A stretch of 64,000 nt of DNA, from the NCBI GenBank assembly GCA_020632995.1, contig JACKEN010000006.1:1-64000 (forward strand), in the 5' to 3' direction. Within the stretch, counting starts at the first letter, position 1. Each line of letters starts with the position of its first letter. A program made the translations under genes and the position numbers. Below, in pieces: positions 1-8,937 of the stretch. The notes beneath the pieces were generated by a model. It had not been told where the DNA came from. It searched no databases and saw nothing but the letters and a program-made list of their open reading frames with translations. Origin of the DNA: Deltaproteobacteria bacterium (GTDB lineage: Bacteria; Myxococcota; Kuafuiibacteriia; Kuafuiibacteriales; Kuafuiibacteriaceae).

Positions 1-1134
1 TTCGGCCTGGTCCCGGCGCGGGGACCCTACCTCGTGGTCTACGACGCCGACGGTCAGCGCCTTTGGGATGCCCCCGACGTGGGCCCGGGCGCGGCCAGCT
101 CCGCCCCCGTCATCGACGCCCAGGGGCAGGTGATCGCAGCGGACGGCGACTTCGTCTACCGCTTCGGCGTCACCGGACGCGAGATCTGGCGGCACGCGCT
201 GCCCCCGCAAGCCGGCTTGCCGGTCTCGCCGGTGGTCACCAGCGGTGGCTTCGTGGTCTACGCCACCACCGGGGGCCTGGTGGGGGCGGTCGACAGCACC
301 GACGGCACCGGCATCACCCGCGCCCTCGAGGCCACCATCGACGGGTACTCGGGGGTGTTCGTCACCCGCAACACCCCTGCCTCCCGCGGGGACCGCGTGT
401 ACGTGGTGGCGGAGTTCCAGCCCGACGACAACGACGCCTCCGACGTCATCGGTGAGCCCGCGCGCCTGTACGCCCTGGACGTCTCCGACGGCGCCATCGA
501 CGTGGCGTGGTTCTATGACGTGGGCGGTCGCAGCGGCGCCAGCCCCACCGTGGTGGGCGACGTGGTGTACTTCGACGCCGACCAGCTCACCGCGAGCGGC
601 CCCACCGCGCCCCACTTCTTCGCCGTCCGCGACACCGGCCCCGCCGGGGCGTTGGTCTACGCGCACCCGCTCACCGACCCGGTGATCGCGCCCTCCGGCA
701 CCGGCGGGGCCCTGGCCTCCGCCGCGCACGACCCGCGGGGCGGGCTGTGGCTGTTCACCGCCGGGAGCGCGCGCCTCGTGCGCCTCTCGGAGACCGCGGC
801 CCGCGCCACCGGCTCGCCGCCGCGCGCTCGGGTGCTCGACGATCTCGACCTGAGCGCGCTTCTCGGCGCCGACGCCCAGCCCAGCTCGGCCGTCACCCTT
901 GCCGATGGCGCGTCGGGCCCGGTGGGCATGATGACCGCCCTGGTCGACGGGGACACCCGCTGGCTCGCCCTGGACCTCGTGCAGGGCAGCCTGCAGAACG
1001 ACGTCAGCCTGGGCTCGGGCCTGGCGACCTGGAGCGCGGCCCAGTCGCCGATCATCACCCACCCCCAGACCGGCGCCTCCGTGGTGGTGCTCAGCACCTT
1101 CTCGGACGGCGTGTTGGGGATCACCGTGCCCTGA
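1..1134 (+). CDS. PQQ-type beta-propeller protein, 5' end missing
   Basis: The reading frame is open from base 1 to the TGA at 1134, so the N-terminus and any signal peptide lie outside the window. The visible part, about 377 residues, is a run of repeats with alternating hydrophobic strands, such as LWDAPDVG, APVIDAQGQVIAADG and FGVTGREIWRHALP. These resemble the PQQ/pyrrolo-quinoline-like blades (YxxDxxGxxxW) of outer-membrane or extracellular beta-propellers such as the BamB superfamily. No catalytic residues can be assigned. The product is probably exported, since such proteins in this kind of genome are usually lipoproteins. The gene converges on the GGDEF/EAL gene 8 bases downstream. 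The fold is fairly sure; the function is not known. Confidence 0.7.
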   Translation, partial: FGLVPARGPYLVVYDADGQRLWDAPDVGPGAASSAPVIDAQGQVIAADGDFVYRFGVTGREIWRHALPPQAGLPVSPVVTSGGFVVYATTGGLVGAVDSTDGTGITRALEATIDGYSGVFVTRNTPASRGDRVYVVAEFQPDDNDASDVIGEPARLYALDVSDGAIDVAWFYDVGGRSGASPTVVGDVVYFDADQLTASGPTAPHFFAVRDTGPAGALVYAHPLTDPVIAPSGTGGALASAAHDPRGGLWLFTAGSARLVRLSETAARATGSPPRARVLDDLDLSALLGADAQPSSAVTLADGASGPVGMMTALVDGDTRWLALDLVQGSLQNDVSLGSGLATWSAAQSPIITHPQTGASVVVLSTFSDGVLGITVP

Positions 1135-1142
1135 GCCGGCCC

Positions 1143-3320
1143 TCAGCCCTGCAGGTAGGGTTGCAGTCCATCCGCGGTGAGGGGCGAGCAGACGAAGAAG
1201 CCCTGCACCTCCCGCACCCCCAGCGCGTGCACCGCCGCGAACACCGCCTCGTCGCGCACGCCCTCGGCCACCGCGGGGACCCCGAGGCTGACCGCCACCG
1301 CGAGCAGGGTGCGCACCATCCTCGCCGCGTCCTCGTCCTCACACAGGCGCGCCACCAGCTCCTGGGCCAGCTTCAGGCGGTACAGGGGCAGGCAGGAGAG
1401 GGCGGAGAGGCGGCACGCGCCCATGCCGAAGTCGTCCACGGTCAGGCGGATCCCGGCGGCGGAGATCCGGCGCAGGCGCTCCAGCACCCCGGAGTCGTCG
1501 GTGGCGAGGGCGTCCTCCGTGAGCTCGAGGATCAGGCGCGAGGCGGGGAAGTCGGCCTCCTTCAGGGCACCGACGAGGAGCTCCTCGAAGCGCCGGTCCA
1601 GCACCTGGATCCGCGAGATGTTGATCGCGACCGGCAGCGGGCCGTCGCGGCCCTCGAGGTCGCGGGTGGCGGCCAGGCTCCGGCGCAGGATCGTCTCGCC
1701 CAGCCGCACCATCAGGCCGGAGTCCTCGGCCCGCGCGATGAACTCGGCCGGGGGGATGTCGCCGAGGCGCGGGTGCTGCCACCGGGCCAGCACCTCCACC
1801 GCCACCGGGCGCCCGGTCGCGATGTCCACCTGGGGCAGGAAGGCGAGGTCCAGCTCGCCGTCGTCCAGGGCCACCTGGAGGTCCGACGTCAACTCGGCTT
1901 GCCGGCGCACCTCCGCGTCCATGCGGGGGGAGTGGAGCCGGTAGGTGCCGCGCGAGGCCTTCGCCTCGTAGAGCGCGAAGTCGGCCTTGGCGAGGAGCTC
2001 GTCCGGGGTGTCCTGCGGGCTCGTCACCACCACCGCCCCGATGCTGGTGCCGCTCCGGACCTGGTGCCCGGCCACCTCGAACGGCTCCTGCAGCCGCATG
2101 ATGATCTTGTCGGCGAGGCGGGCGGTGCTGCTCGGCGCGTGCACGTCGCTCTGGAGCACCGCGAACTCGTCGCCCCCGAAGCGGGCCACGGTGTCGGTCC
2201 GGCGCACCACGTCCTTGAGGCGGTGCGCCACCGCCCGCAGGAGCTCGTCGCCCACCGGGTGCCCGTGGTGATCGTTCACCGCCTTGAAGTGGTCGAGGTC
2301 GAGGAACAGCACCGAGAAGTACGTCCCATCCCGGTCGAGGCGCTCCCGGGCCTGCTGGAGCCGGTCGCGGAAGAGGGCGCGGTTCGGCAGGTCGGTGAGG
2401 GCGTCGTGGTGGGCGATGTGCTCGATGCGGTGGGTCTCCTCCTTCATCCGGGTCACGTCGCGGACGATGCCGGCCAGGCGCGCGGGCGCGCCGTCGCCGT
2501 TCCACTGCACCACCTGCGCGACCAGCTGCAGCCACTGCCAATGCTGGTCCGCCCGCCGGAGCCGGCACTCCACCCGCAGGCTGGTCTCGCCCTGGCCGAG
2601 GGCCTTCAGCACCGCGCGCAGCCGGGGCTCGTCGCTCGGGTACAGGTGCGCTCGCCACCACGTGATGATCCCCTCGCCGCACTGGGGGATGCTCTCGAGC
2701 GGGTGGCCGAGGATCCGCGCGGTGGACTCGTCCAGCCGGATCCACGACAGGTCGCGGGCCATCTCGAAGTACGCGCCGCCGCTCGCCTCGATCGCGAGCG
2801 AGAGCCGGCGCTCGGCCTGCTTGAGGGTGCGGCCGCGGGCGAGGGCGCGGCCGAGGTGCCCGACCGCCTCGGCCAGGTCCGCCCTGAGCTCCGGCCCGAA
2901 GGGGCGGTCCCCCGCGGTGTCCTCGAGCACCAGGATGCGGCGCAGGCGCTCGCCCTCGATCCACGGCACCAGGCAGTAGGCGCCGGCGTCTTCGCTCACC
3001 AGGGCGCCGCGGGCCCCCGCCGCCTCGATCAGGGCCGAGCCGCTCCCCAGCTCCGCCCACGGGACCGCCGGGGGCAGGTCGACCTGCGCGGGGATGGCGC
3101 GGGCGGGGGCGGCGGAGGCGGCCCACACGTGGGCGCGCCGCGCCGACAGGCCACCGCCGGGGCTCGGCCACACCTCGTAGAGCGCGCCGCGCTCTACCCT
3201 CGCCGCCTCCGCGAGCAGCACGAGGGCCTGGCCGAGCCAGGCCTCCTCGCCCATCGGGGCCTCGGACTCCAGGAAGCGCAGGACGGCTTGCACGACGGCG
3301 CGGGGGATTGAGCCGTCCAC
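1143..3320 (-). CDS. GAF-PAS-GGDEF-EAL cyclic-di-GMP turnover protein
   Basis: This 725-residue cytoplasmic signalling protein starts at GTG. Order: a GAF-like region (about 20-170), a PAS domain (about 172-300), a GGDEF domain with an intact FGGDEF motif, and an EAL domain. The GGDEF signature predicts diguanylate cyclase activity. In the EAL part the motif reads EVL, and NIS, ELTE, VDDFG, AEG and QGF are present. The usual KxD motif reads KLA, so one conserved acidic residue is replaced and phosphodiesterase activity may be weakened. There are no membrane segments, so the signal is probably read by GAF or PAS in the cytosol. It lies 10 bases downstream of the transglycosylase gene on the same strand, and the two may be cotranscribed. 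Confidence 0.9.
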   Translation of the reverse strand: MDGSIPRAVVQAVLRFLESEAPMGEEAWLGQALVLLAEAARVERGALYEVWPSPGGGLSARRAHVWAASAAPARAIPAQVDLPPAVPWAELGSGSALIEAAGARGALVSEDAGAYCLVPWIEGERLRRILVLEDTAGDRPFGPELRADLAEAVGHLGRALARGRTLKQAERRLSLAIEASGGAYFEMARDLSWIRLDESTARILGHPLESIPQCGEGIITWWRAHLYPSDEPRLRAVLKALGQGETSLRVECRLRRADQHWQWLQLVAQVVQWNGDGAPARLAGIVRDVTRMKEETHRIEHIAHHDALTDLPNRALFRDRLQQARERLDRDGTYFSVLFLDLDHFKAVNDHHGHPVGDELLRAVAHRLKDVVRRTDTVARFGGDEFAVLQSDVHAPSSTARLADKIIMRLQEPFEVAGHQVRSGTSIGAVVVTSPQDTPDELLAKADFALYEAKASRGTYRLHSPRMDAEVRRQAELTSDLQVALDDGELDLAFLPQVDIATGRPVAVEVLARWQHPRLGDIPPAEFIARAEDSGLMVRLGETILRRSLAATRDLEGRDGPLPVAINISRIQVLDRRFEELLVGALKEADFPASRLILELTEDALATDDSGVLERLRRISAAGIRLTVDDFGMGACRLSALSCLPLYRLKLAQELVARLCEDEDAARMVRTLLAVAVSLGVPAVAEGVRDEAVFAAVHALGVREVQGFFVCSPLTADGLQPYLQG

Positions 3321-3330
3321 GTCGGCCCCC

Positions 3331-5580
3331 TCAGAAGGCCACCGCGGTCTCGGGCGGCGGCTCGTGTTTGGCTACCGTCACCAGCGCGGGGACGTCGCCG
3401 CCGTAGAGGCGGCGGTACACCATGAGGGTCTCGACCACCCGGCGCATGTAGCGCCGGGTCTCGCGGTAGGGGACGCGCTCCACGAACTCGTCCATGGGCA
3501 TGCCGTCGAACTCCGCCAGCCACCGATCCATCGCGCGGGGCCCGGCGTTGTAGGCCCCCGCCGCGAGCGGGATCTGGTCGTGGTACCGGCCGAGGAGCTG
3601 CTTCAGGTACCAGCCGCCCAGCCACACGTTGGAGTCCGGGTTCTTGAAGCGGGCCGCGTGGCTCCGCCCGCCCTCGGCCGAGCGGCCGATCATCTTGGCG
3701 GTGCCCGGCATGAGCTGCATCAGCCCGCGGGCCCCGGCGTGCGAGCGCACGTAGGGCCTGAAGTGGCTCTCGGTGCGCATGATCGAGAGCACCAGCTGGC
3801 CGTCGATCTCGTGCGCCTTCTCGGCCCCCTTCACCGCGCCCTCGAACGCCTTGGGGTAGGCGTGTCGCCACGCCCGCCACGCCCACGGCTCGCCCCCCTG
3901 GAGCTCGCCGCCGTCCTGGGTGATGCGCATCGCGGTGCGGAAGGCGAGGTGGTGGGCGCCGAGCTGGGTCAGCATGTCCGCCACCAGGGTGCGGCCCTCG
4001 GTGTCGCGAACCCGGGCGAGCGCCCGCTCTGCCTCGCCCAGCTCCTCGAGGGTCTCCTCCTCGAGGTCGGCGGCGTGCAGCGCCACCGCCCGGTCGAGGT
4101 TTGCAGGCCGCCCTGCACCGAGCCGGGCCAGGACCTCCCGCAGCGAGGCGGGGGGCGCCTCGGGGGGCGGCGGGTCGAGCACGATGGTCTCGCCCAGCTC
4201 CTCGAGCCGCGCCGCGGCCCAGAAGCCGTAGTAGCTGAGCGGAGCCTCCTTGAGGACCTCGCGGTAGGCCTGCCGGGCCTGCTCGGCGTCACCCTCGTTG
4301 TGCCGCATCCGGCCCAGCCAGTAGCGGGCCGCGGGCAACATCTCGCTCGTCGGGTGGTCCTGGATCAGCTGCAGGAGCGCGCGCCGGGCCCGTGGGTAGT
4401 CCTTGTCGAGGTAGGAGGCCCAGCCGGCCCACCACAGGGCCTCGGTGCGCCGGCCGGAGCGGGGGAGGTCCTCCGCGAAGGCGAGCATGCGCTGGGTGGA
4501 CTGGGCGTAGTCGCCCGCGTTGTACGGGATCCAGCCGGCCAGGTACTGCCCCTCGCGCCGCTCCTTCGTCTTCGGGAACTTGTCCTTCAACAGGTCGAAG
4601 TACTTGAGGGCGCTCGCGTCGTCGTCCGCCGACATCGCCAGCTGGCCGAGCCGGAACAGGATCGCCGGCCCGTCGTCGTCGGTGAGGCCCTCCTGCAGGA
4701 GGCCTTGCAGGATCTCGGCCTCCTTGGCCTTGTCGCGCGACTTCTCGAAGAGCTGGGCCCGCTTCATGGTCAGGGCCCGCTTCAGGTCGGGGTTCGACTT
4801 CTCGAGGGTGGCGATCGCCTGCTCCGCCACGGTGAAGGACCGGGCCTGGATCAGGTTCCGGATCCGGGCCAGCTCGAGGCGCGCGGTGGTCACCGGCACC
4901 TTCACCCCGCGGCTCTTGAGCCCGCGCAGGAGGCGCTCCGCGTTCCGCGCCACCGGGGCGGAGGGGTAGTCGAGCAGGATCCGCCAGGCCGCCTGCGCCG
5001 CGTCCTCGTAGCGCCCCAGGCTCCGCAGGATCTCGGCCCGCGAGTAAGCCAGGTTCGGGCGCCGGGCGATGTTCTTCACCGTCAGGAGCGCGTCGACGTA
5101 CGCAAGCTGGCCTTCATGGTCCCGGAGCTGCCCGAGCACGTCCACCAGGCCGCGCGCGGCGAGCAGGGCCACCGACTCCACCTGCGCGAGCTGGATCGCC
5201 TCGAGGTAGGCGGCCTTCGCGGCCTCCTTCTTGCCGAGGGCGAGGAGCGCGTCGCCCTTCAGGAGGGCCTCGCGGTCCGCGAGGAGGCCGGGGCGGCTCC
5301 CCTCGAGCGCCTTCAGCGCCGCCGCCGGCTCACCCCGCGCCATGAGGCGCTTGGCGTCGGCGAAGGGGCGGGCGGTGCCGGGCAGGGGGGTGAGGCGATC
5401 CGCGGTGTGCGGCTTGTAGGCGATGCGCTGCGCGGGATCCTGGGCGCTATCGGCCTTCTGGGTCTGGGGCGCGGCGCCGGCCGGGCTCGACAGCGCGAGC
5501 AGGAGCGGGACGAGGGCGCGGCGAGCGGCTCTGACGCGGGCGTTGATGGCGACCTCCCCTGGGGTCCGTATCGCCCCCAC
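3331..5580 (-). CDS. slt: Soluble lytic murein transglycosylase with TPR superhelix
   Basis: This exported enzyme cleaves peptidoglycan glycan strands to 1,6-anhydro-muropeptides. The N-terminus has an Arg-rich stretch followed by LVPLLLALSSPAGAA, a signal peptide. Then comes a long TPR/alpha-superhelical region (about 60-540), as in Slt70-type enzymes. The C-terminal SLT domain has the catalytic Glu in MRTESHF, then GARGLMQLMPGTA and the AAGAYNAGP motif. The start is uncertain: TTG at 5586 and GTG at 5580 lack a ribosome site, while AGGGGAGG (5560-5553) sits 5 bases before an in-frame ATC at 5547. The conventional GTG is given here. The gene overlaps or abuts the stop of the response regulator upstream, so the two are probably cotranscribed. 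Confidence 0.9.
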   Translation of the reverse strand: MGAIRTPGEVAINARVRAARRALVPLLLALSSPAGAAPQTQKADSAQDPAQRIAYKPHTADRLTPLPGTARPFADAKRLMARGEPAAALKALEGSRPGLLADREALLKGDALLALGKKEAAKAAYLEAIQLAQVESVALLAARGLVDVLGQLRDHEGQLAYVDALLTVKNIARRPNLAYSRAEILRSLGRYEDAAQAAWRILLDYPSAPVARNAERLLRGLKSRGVKVPVTTARLELARIRNLIQARSFTVAEQAIATLEKSNPDLKRALTMKRAQLFEKSRDKAKEAEILQGLLQEGLTDDDGPAILFRLGQLAMSADDDASALKYFDLLKDKFPKTKERREGQYLAGWIPYNAGDYAQSTQRMLAFAEDLPRSGRRTEALWWAGWASYLDKDYPRARRALLQLIQDHPTSEMLPAARYWLGRMRHNEGDAEQARQAYREVLKEAPLSYYGFWAAARLEELGETIVLDPPPPEAPPASLREVLARLGAGRPANLDRAVALHAADLEEETLEELGEAERALARVRDTEGRTLVADMLTQLGAHHLAFRTAMRITQDGGELQGGEPWAWRAWRHAYPKAFEGAVKGAEKAHEIDGQLVLSIMRTESHFRPYVRSHAGARGLMQLMPGTAKMIGRSAEGGRSHAARFKNPDSNVWLGGWYLKQLLGRYHDQIPLAAGAYNAGPRAMDRWLAEFDGMPMDEFVERVPYRETRRYMRRVVETLMVYRRLYGGDVPALVTVAKHEPPPETAVAF

Positions 5581-5582
5581 CG

Positions 5583-6257
5583 TCAAAGGTTGATGATCCC
5601 CTGTCGTATTCCTTCCGTCACCGCCTCCACCCGGTTGGTCACGTCGAGCTTCTCGTAGATGTGCTCGAGGTGGGTGCGGATGGTGGCCTTGGAGAGGCCG
5701 AGCACCTTGGCCGCCTCGTTGTTCGACAGGCCCTTCGCGATGATCTGGAGGATCTCCAGCTCGCGATCGGTGAGCACGCTCACCGCGTCCGCGTTCGGGG
5801 TGGCGTAGCCCGTCCCGCCCGGCCGCTCGTTGGCGCCGTTGCCGATCAGGCGCAGCAGGGACCGGGCCAGGTTGGGCTGGATCACCGCGCCCCCCGCCTT
5901 CACGTCCTTGATCGCCTCGACGATCTTCTCGACTGGCGTGCCCTTCAGGAGGTAGCCGGCCGCGCCCGCCACGATGGCCTCGGTGACCTTCTCTTCCTCA
6001 TCGAAGATGGTGAAGATCAGGATCTCGATCTCGGGGTGGGTGGCCTTCACCTGACGCGTGACGTCGATGCCGCTCATCTGCGGCAGCCCCAGATCCAGGA
6101 GGAGCACCTCGGGCTTCACCTCCTCGATCTTCTCGAGGGCGCTCTCACCGGAGAGCGCCTCGCCGACAATCTCGACGTCGTCGAAGGTCTCCAGGAGCTT
6201 GATTTGAGCTTTCAGGATCTTTGGCTGATCCTCGACGACGAGCACTCGGATGGCCAT
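5583..6257 (-). CDS. NarL/FixJ-type response regulator
   Basis: This is a 224-residue transcription regulator. The receiver domain (1-120) has the acidic pair in VVEDQ, the phospho-acceptor Asp55 in LLLDLGLP, Thr83 and Lys105 (GYLLKG). A LuxR-type helix-turn-helix occupies about 155-220 (LTDRELEILQIIAKGLSNNE, then ATIRTHLEHIYEKL). The start at ATG 6257 was chosen because it gives the exact receiver N-terminus MAIRVLVVEDQ; longer frames upstream only shadow the opposite-strand gene. No cognate kinase is adjacent. The next gene on this strand is the lytic transglycosylase, which could be a target, although a shared transcript is equally likely. It is divergent from the TIGR02757 gene, with 45 bases between them for both promoters. 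Confidence 0.93.
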   Translation of the reverse strand: MAIRVLVVEDQPKILKAQIKLLETFDDVEIVGEALSGESALEKIEEVKPEVLLLDLGLPQMSGIDVTRQVKATHPEIEILIFTIFDEEEKVTEAIVAGAAGYLLKGTPVEKIVEAIKDVKAGGAVIQPNLARSLLRLIGNGANERPGGTGYATPNADAVSVLTDRELEILQIIAKGLSNNEAAKVLGLSKATIRTHLEHIYEKLDVTNRVEAVTEGIRQGIINL

Positions 6258-6302
6258 CAGTGTAGGCGACTGTATCGCGCTATCCGCAGTAGGGACAAGC
6301 GC

Positions 6303-7205
6303 ATGACGAATGTAGTGGGCCTCGGCCAGGCTGGGGCCGCTCCCTCCGCGCGCCTGCGCGGGGTGCTGGACGCGCTGGTGGCGGGCGCGGATCGGTCCGC
6401 GCTGGTCCGGGCCGACCCGGTCGAGCTGGTGCACCGCTACACCGATCCGCACGACCAGGAGGTGGCCGGATACCTCGTCGCGGCCCTCGCCTACGGCCGC
6501 GTCACCTCCATCAAGGCCGCGGCGGCCCGGCTCCTCGACGCCCTCGGGCCCTCGCCCGCCCGGGCGGTGGACGGCGGGCGGCGCGCGAAGAAGCTCGAGG
6601 GCTTCGTCTACCGGTTCCAGCGCGGCGAGGATCTGCCCCGGCTCGCCGCCGCCCTCGGCCGGGTGCGGCGCCGGCACGGGAGCCTGGCCGCCGCCTTCGC
6701 CCACCACGACCGGGGCGAGCCCCGCTACGACGCGGCGATGGCCCGCTTCATCGGCGAGCTGCGGGCCGCGGCGGGGCCCTCGCCCAGCCGGGGGCTCCTG
6801 TTCCTGCTCCCCGATCCCGGCTCCGGCGGGGCCGCGAAGCGCCTCTGCCTCTACCTGCGGTGGATGATCCGCCCCGCCGACGGCCTGGACCTGGGGGCGT
6901 GGCAGGCCCTCGCGCCGGGGCTGTCCCCCGCCAAGCTGGTGATCCCCCTCGACACCCACATCGCCCGGCTGGCCCGCCACCTCGCCCTCACCGACCGCCG
7001 GGCGGACGACCTCGTCACCGCGCTCCAGATCACCGAAGCACTCGCCACCTTGGCGCCGACCGATCCTCTGGTCTACGACATGGCCCTGTGTCACCTCGGG
7101 ATCAGCGGGCAGTGCCCCCGCCAGCGCGACCCCATCCTCTGTCAGGGCTGCGCCATCCGCTCGGTGTGCCGGCTGGGGCCCGAGCCGCCGGGCTGGCCGC
7201 CCTGA
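6303..7205 (+). CDS. TIGR02757/DUF2400 family protein
   Basis: This 300-residue protein matches the TIGR02757 (DUF2400) family by its typical stretches: VHRYTDPHDQEVAGYLVAALAYGRV near the start, RGLLFLLPDPGSGGAAKRL, LYLRWMIR and PLDTHIARLARHL. The family has no established function. Several elements look like a helix-hairpin-helix DNA glycosylase: a glycine-rich hairpin followed by a conserved Asp in PLDTHIARL (compare VDTHIFRV of endonuclease III) and a C-terminal cysteine set C-x8-C-x2-C-x5-C, close to an iron-sulfur loop. The assignment as a DNA repair enzyme is inference. The gene overlaps the following lipoprotein gene by 40 bases. ATG 6303 was chosen because upstream residues only shadow the regulator gene. 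Confidence 0.85.
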   Translation: MTNVVGLGQAGAAPSARLRGVLDALVAGADRSALVRADPVELVHRYTDPHDQEVAGYLVAALAYGRVTSIKAAAARLLDALGPSPARAVDGGRRAKKLEGFVYRFQRGEDLPRLAAALGRVRRRHGSLAAAFAHHDRGEPRYDAAMARFIGELRAAAGPSPSRGLLFLLPDPGSGGAAKRLCLYLRWMIRPADGLDLGAWQALAPGLSPAKLVIPLDTHIARLARHLALTDRRADDLVTALQITEALATLAPTDPLVYDMALCHLGISGQCPRQRDPILCQGCAIRSVCRLGPEPPGWPP

Positions 7206-8065
7206 TCCTCGCCGCGTGCACCGACGGCCCGGGCCGCCCCCCGGTGTACACCGACGCCTCGGTGACCCCCGAGGCCGGCGTCGAGGACACCGGGCCGGCC
7301 GACGCGGGCGAGCCGGAGGACTCCGGGCCCCAGGACGTGCTGGTGGTCCTGCCCGACAGCGGGCCGCTCCCCGAGTACGCCTTCACCGGGCAGTTCGGGA
7401 TCCTGAACGACTCGAACCCGCTCTTCGCGCGCGAGGTGCAAGGCTACCTGCAGCTGGTGGTGGCCGGCCTGCCCTACGACTACGTGGGCACGATCGACGC
7501 GGACGGCAACGTGGCGGTGGTGAGCACCGAGCTGGCGGGCTCGGGGTGCCCGGAGCCGCGGATCACCGGGCGCTACACCCGCACCGACACCACGTTCGAG
7601 CTCCTCCACAAGACCTGCAACGCGGCCGGTGATCCGGTGTCCTCGACCATCCGGGGCGGCTTCTTCCAGGACTTCAACCCGGCGGTGAGCGGCACCTACG
7701 AGGTCACGATGGCGGTGACCCGCGACCTGGCCAACTGCTTCGGCCTCGGGCCGGTCGGGGGCCGCGCGTATTGGGGGCTCAGCGTGGCCGCCGACCGCAC
7801 CGTGTCGCTGTTCGTGGCCGCGGATCCGGTCGGGCCCCCCGCCGCCTACTTCGGGCGCTTCACGTCCCAGGATCTGTCCGGCTTCTCGGCCATCCACCAC
7901 CTGGACGCCACCAACGATGGTCCCCAGGTGGCGATGCAGGCCCAGCTCAGCCAGCCGACCGCCAACGACCCGGTCCAGATCGCCGGCACCCGCGACGTCT
8001 ACCTGCCCGAGACCGGGTGCACGATCTCGGTGGAGTTCTCCGGGGTGCGGGTCGACGCGCCTTAG
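7166..8065 (+). CDS. Asp-rich hypothetical lipoprotein
   Basis: No family is recognised. The start at GTG 7166 gives a short signal peptide (AGARAAGLAALILAAC) with lipobox LAAC, so the mature 299-residue precursor should be lipidated at Cys and anchored in the envelope. The lipobox is followed by a low-complexity linker rich in Asp, Ala, Gly, Glu and Pro (about 20-60), as in the two DAG-linker lipoproteins at 41231 and 48921. The rest is beta-rich with four or more Cys (GSGCPEPRITG, KTCNAAGD, NCFGLG, ETGCTISVEF), which could form disulfides outside the cytoplasm. It overlaps the end of the preceding gene in another frame, so translation is probably coupled. Function unknown. Confidence 0.75.
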   Translation: MPAGARAAGLAALILAACTDGPGRPPVYTDASVTPEAGVEDTGPADAGEPEDSGPQDVLVVLPDSGPLPEYAFTGQFGILNDSNPLFAREVQGYLQLVVAGLPYDYVGTIDADGNVAVVSTELAGSGCPEPRITGRYTRTDTTFELLHKTCNAAGDPVSSTIRGGFFQDFNPAVSGTYEVTMAVTRDLANCFGLGPVGGRAYWGLSVAADRTVSLFVAADPVGPPAAYFGRFTSQDLSGFSAIHHLDATNDGPQVAMQAQLSQPTANDPVQIAGTRDVYLPETGCTISVEFSGVRVDAP

Positions 8066-8082
8066 GATAGGTTCGCCCCCGC

Positions 8083-8937
8083 ATGGCCAAGCAGGGCGCC
8101 ACCAAGAACCGCGGGAACAAGAAGCCCAAGAGCGAGCGCAAGCGCGCCAAGGCGAAGGCCGCGCCGCCCGAGATCGGGGCCGACGGCGACCTCCGCACCG
8201 TGCCCCTGCACCTGAAGGCGTGGCGCGAGGACGGGGTGGAGGAGGCCAGCGCGGTGCTCCTCGGCATGGGCCGGGACGCCTCCTTCCAGGTGCTCCAGGC
8301 GGCCGAGGGCTCGGGCGACGAGGAGCTGATCGCGTTCGCCCGGCGCCTCGCCGCGCTCCCCCCTCAGGTCGACACCAACCTGCACGCCCTGCGGGCCGAC
8401 GCGGTGGCGCAGCGGATCGCCGAGGCGGCCGAGGCCCCCCAGGTCGGCGAGGCCGGCCCGGTGACCGCGAAGGGTGGGGCGGTGGGCCTCTTCGATCCCG
8501 CCCGGGTGCAGGACGACCTCGCCAAGGGCGGCCGCCCCCGGCGGGACGAGGCCCGGATCCGGGCCGGGGACGTGCTCTGGCTGGGGCTCCCCAGCGCCGA
8601 TCCGACCGAGGTGCGCCTCCACCTCGGGCCCCCGCCGGCCGGGCAGCCCACCCGGCGGGCCCGGCTGAAGGTGACGTCGGGGGTGGTCTTCGTGGGGCCC
8701 CCCGAGGCCTCGGACGGCCCCCGGCTGGGCACCGTGCGGATCGATCCCTTCCACACCGCCCTGGACGAGCACCTGGCGGCGGGCGCGCTCCTCCGGCTGA
8801 AGGCCGGGGTGTACGCGGTGCACGCCCATCTGGCCGCGGACGGCGGCCTGGAGGTGCACCTGAGCCCGGATCCCGAGCCCAAGGCGGCGCTGGATGTGAG
8901 CGCGAGCACGCTCGCCCAGGTCCCCCGGGCGGAATAG
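8083..8937 (+). CDS. Hypothetical protein with basic N-terminus
   Basis: This 284-residue soluble protein has no recognised family. The first 27 residues are almost entirely Lys, Arg, Ala, Gly and Asn (KNRGNKKPKSERKRAKAKAA), a disordered basic tail that could bind nucleic acid. The middle is acidic and alpha-helical, and the C-terminal third is beta-rich (LWLGLPSADPTEVRLHLG, VTSGVVFVGPPEA, GVYAVHAHLA). No membrane segments or signal peptide are present. A TAGGAT/TAGGTT box ends 9 bases before the ATG, which could be a -10 element of a leaderless transcript. The gene is followed at once by a palindromic repeat that may act as its terminator. Confidence 0.7.
   Translation: MAKQGATKNRGNKKPKSERKRAKAKAAPPEIGADGDLRTVPLHLKAWREDGVEEASAVLLGMGRDASFQVLQAAEGSGDEELIAFARRLAALPPQVDTNLHALRADAVAQRIAEAAEAPQVGEAGPVTAKGGAVGLFDPARVQDDLAKGGRPRRDEARIRAGDVLWLGLPSADPTEVRLHLGPPPAGQPTRRARLKVTSGVVFVGPPEASDGPRLGTVRIDPFHTALDEHLAAGALLRLKAGVYAVHAHLAADGGLEVHLSPDPEPKAALDVSASTLAQVPRAE

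Noticed and set aside
747..3311. Very long open frame on the plus strand across the GGDEF/EAL gene (and similar long frames opposite most genes)
   Set aside because: It is rich in Arg, Ala, Gly and Leu with no domain pattern, whereas the minus strand encodes a clear GGDEF/EAL protein. Long antisense frames are a by-product of strong G/C third-codon bias.
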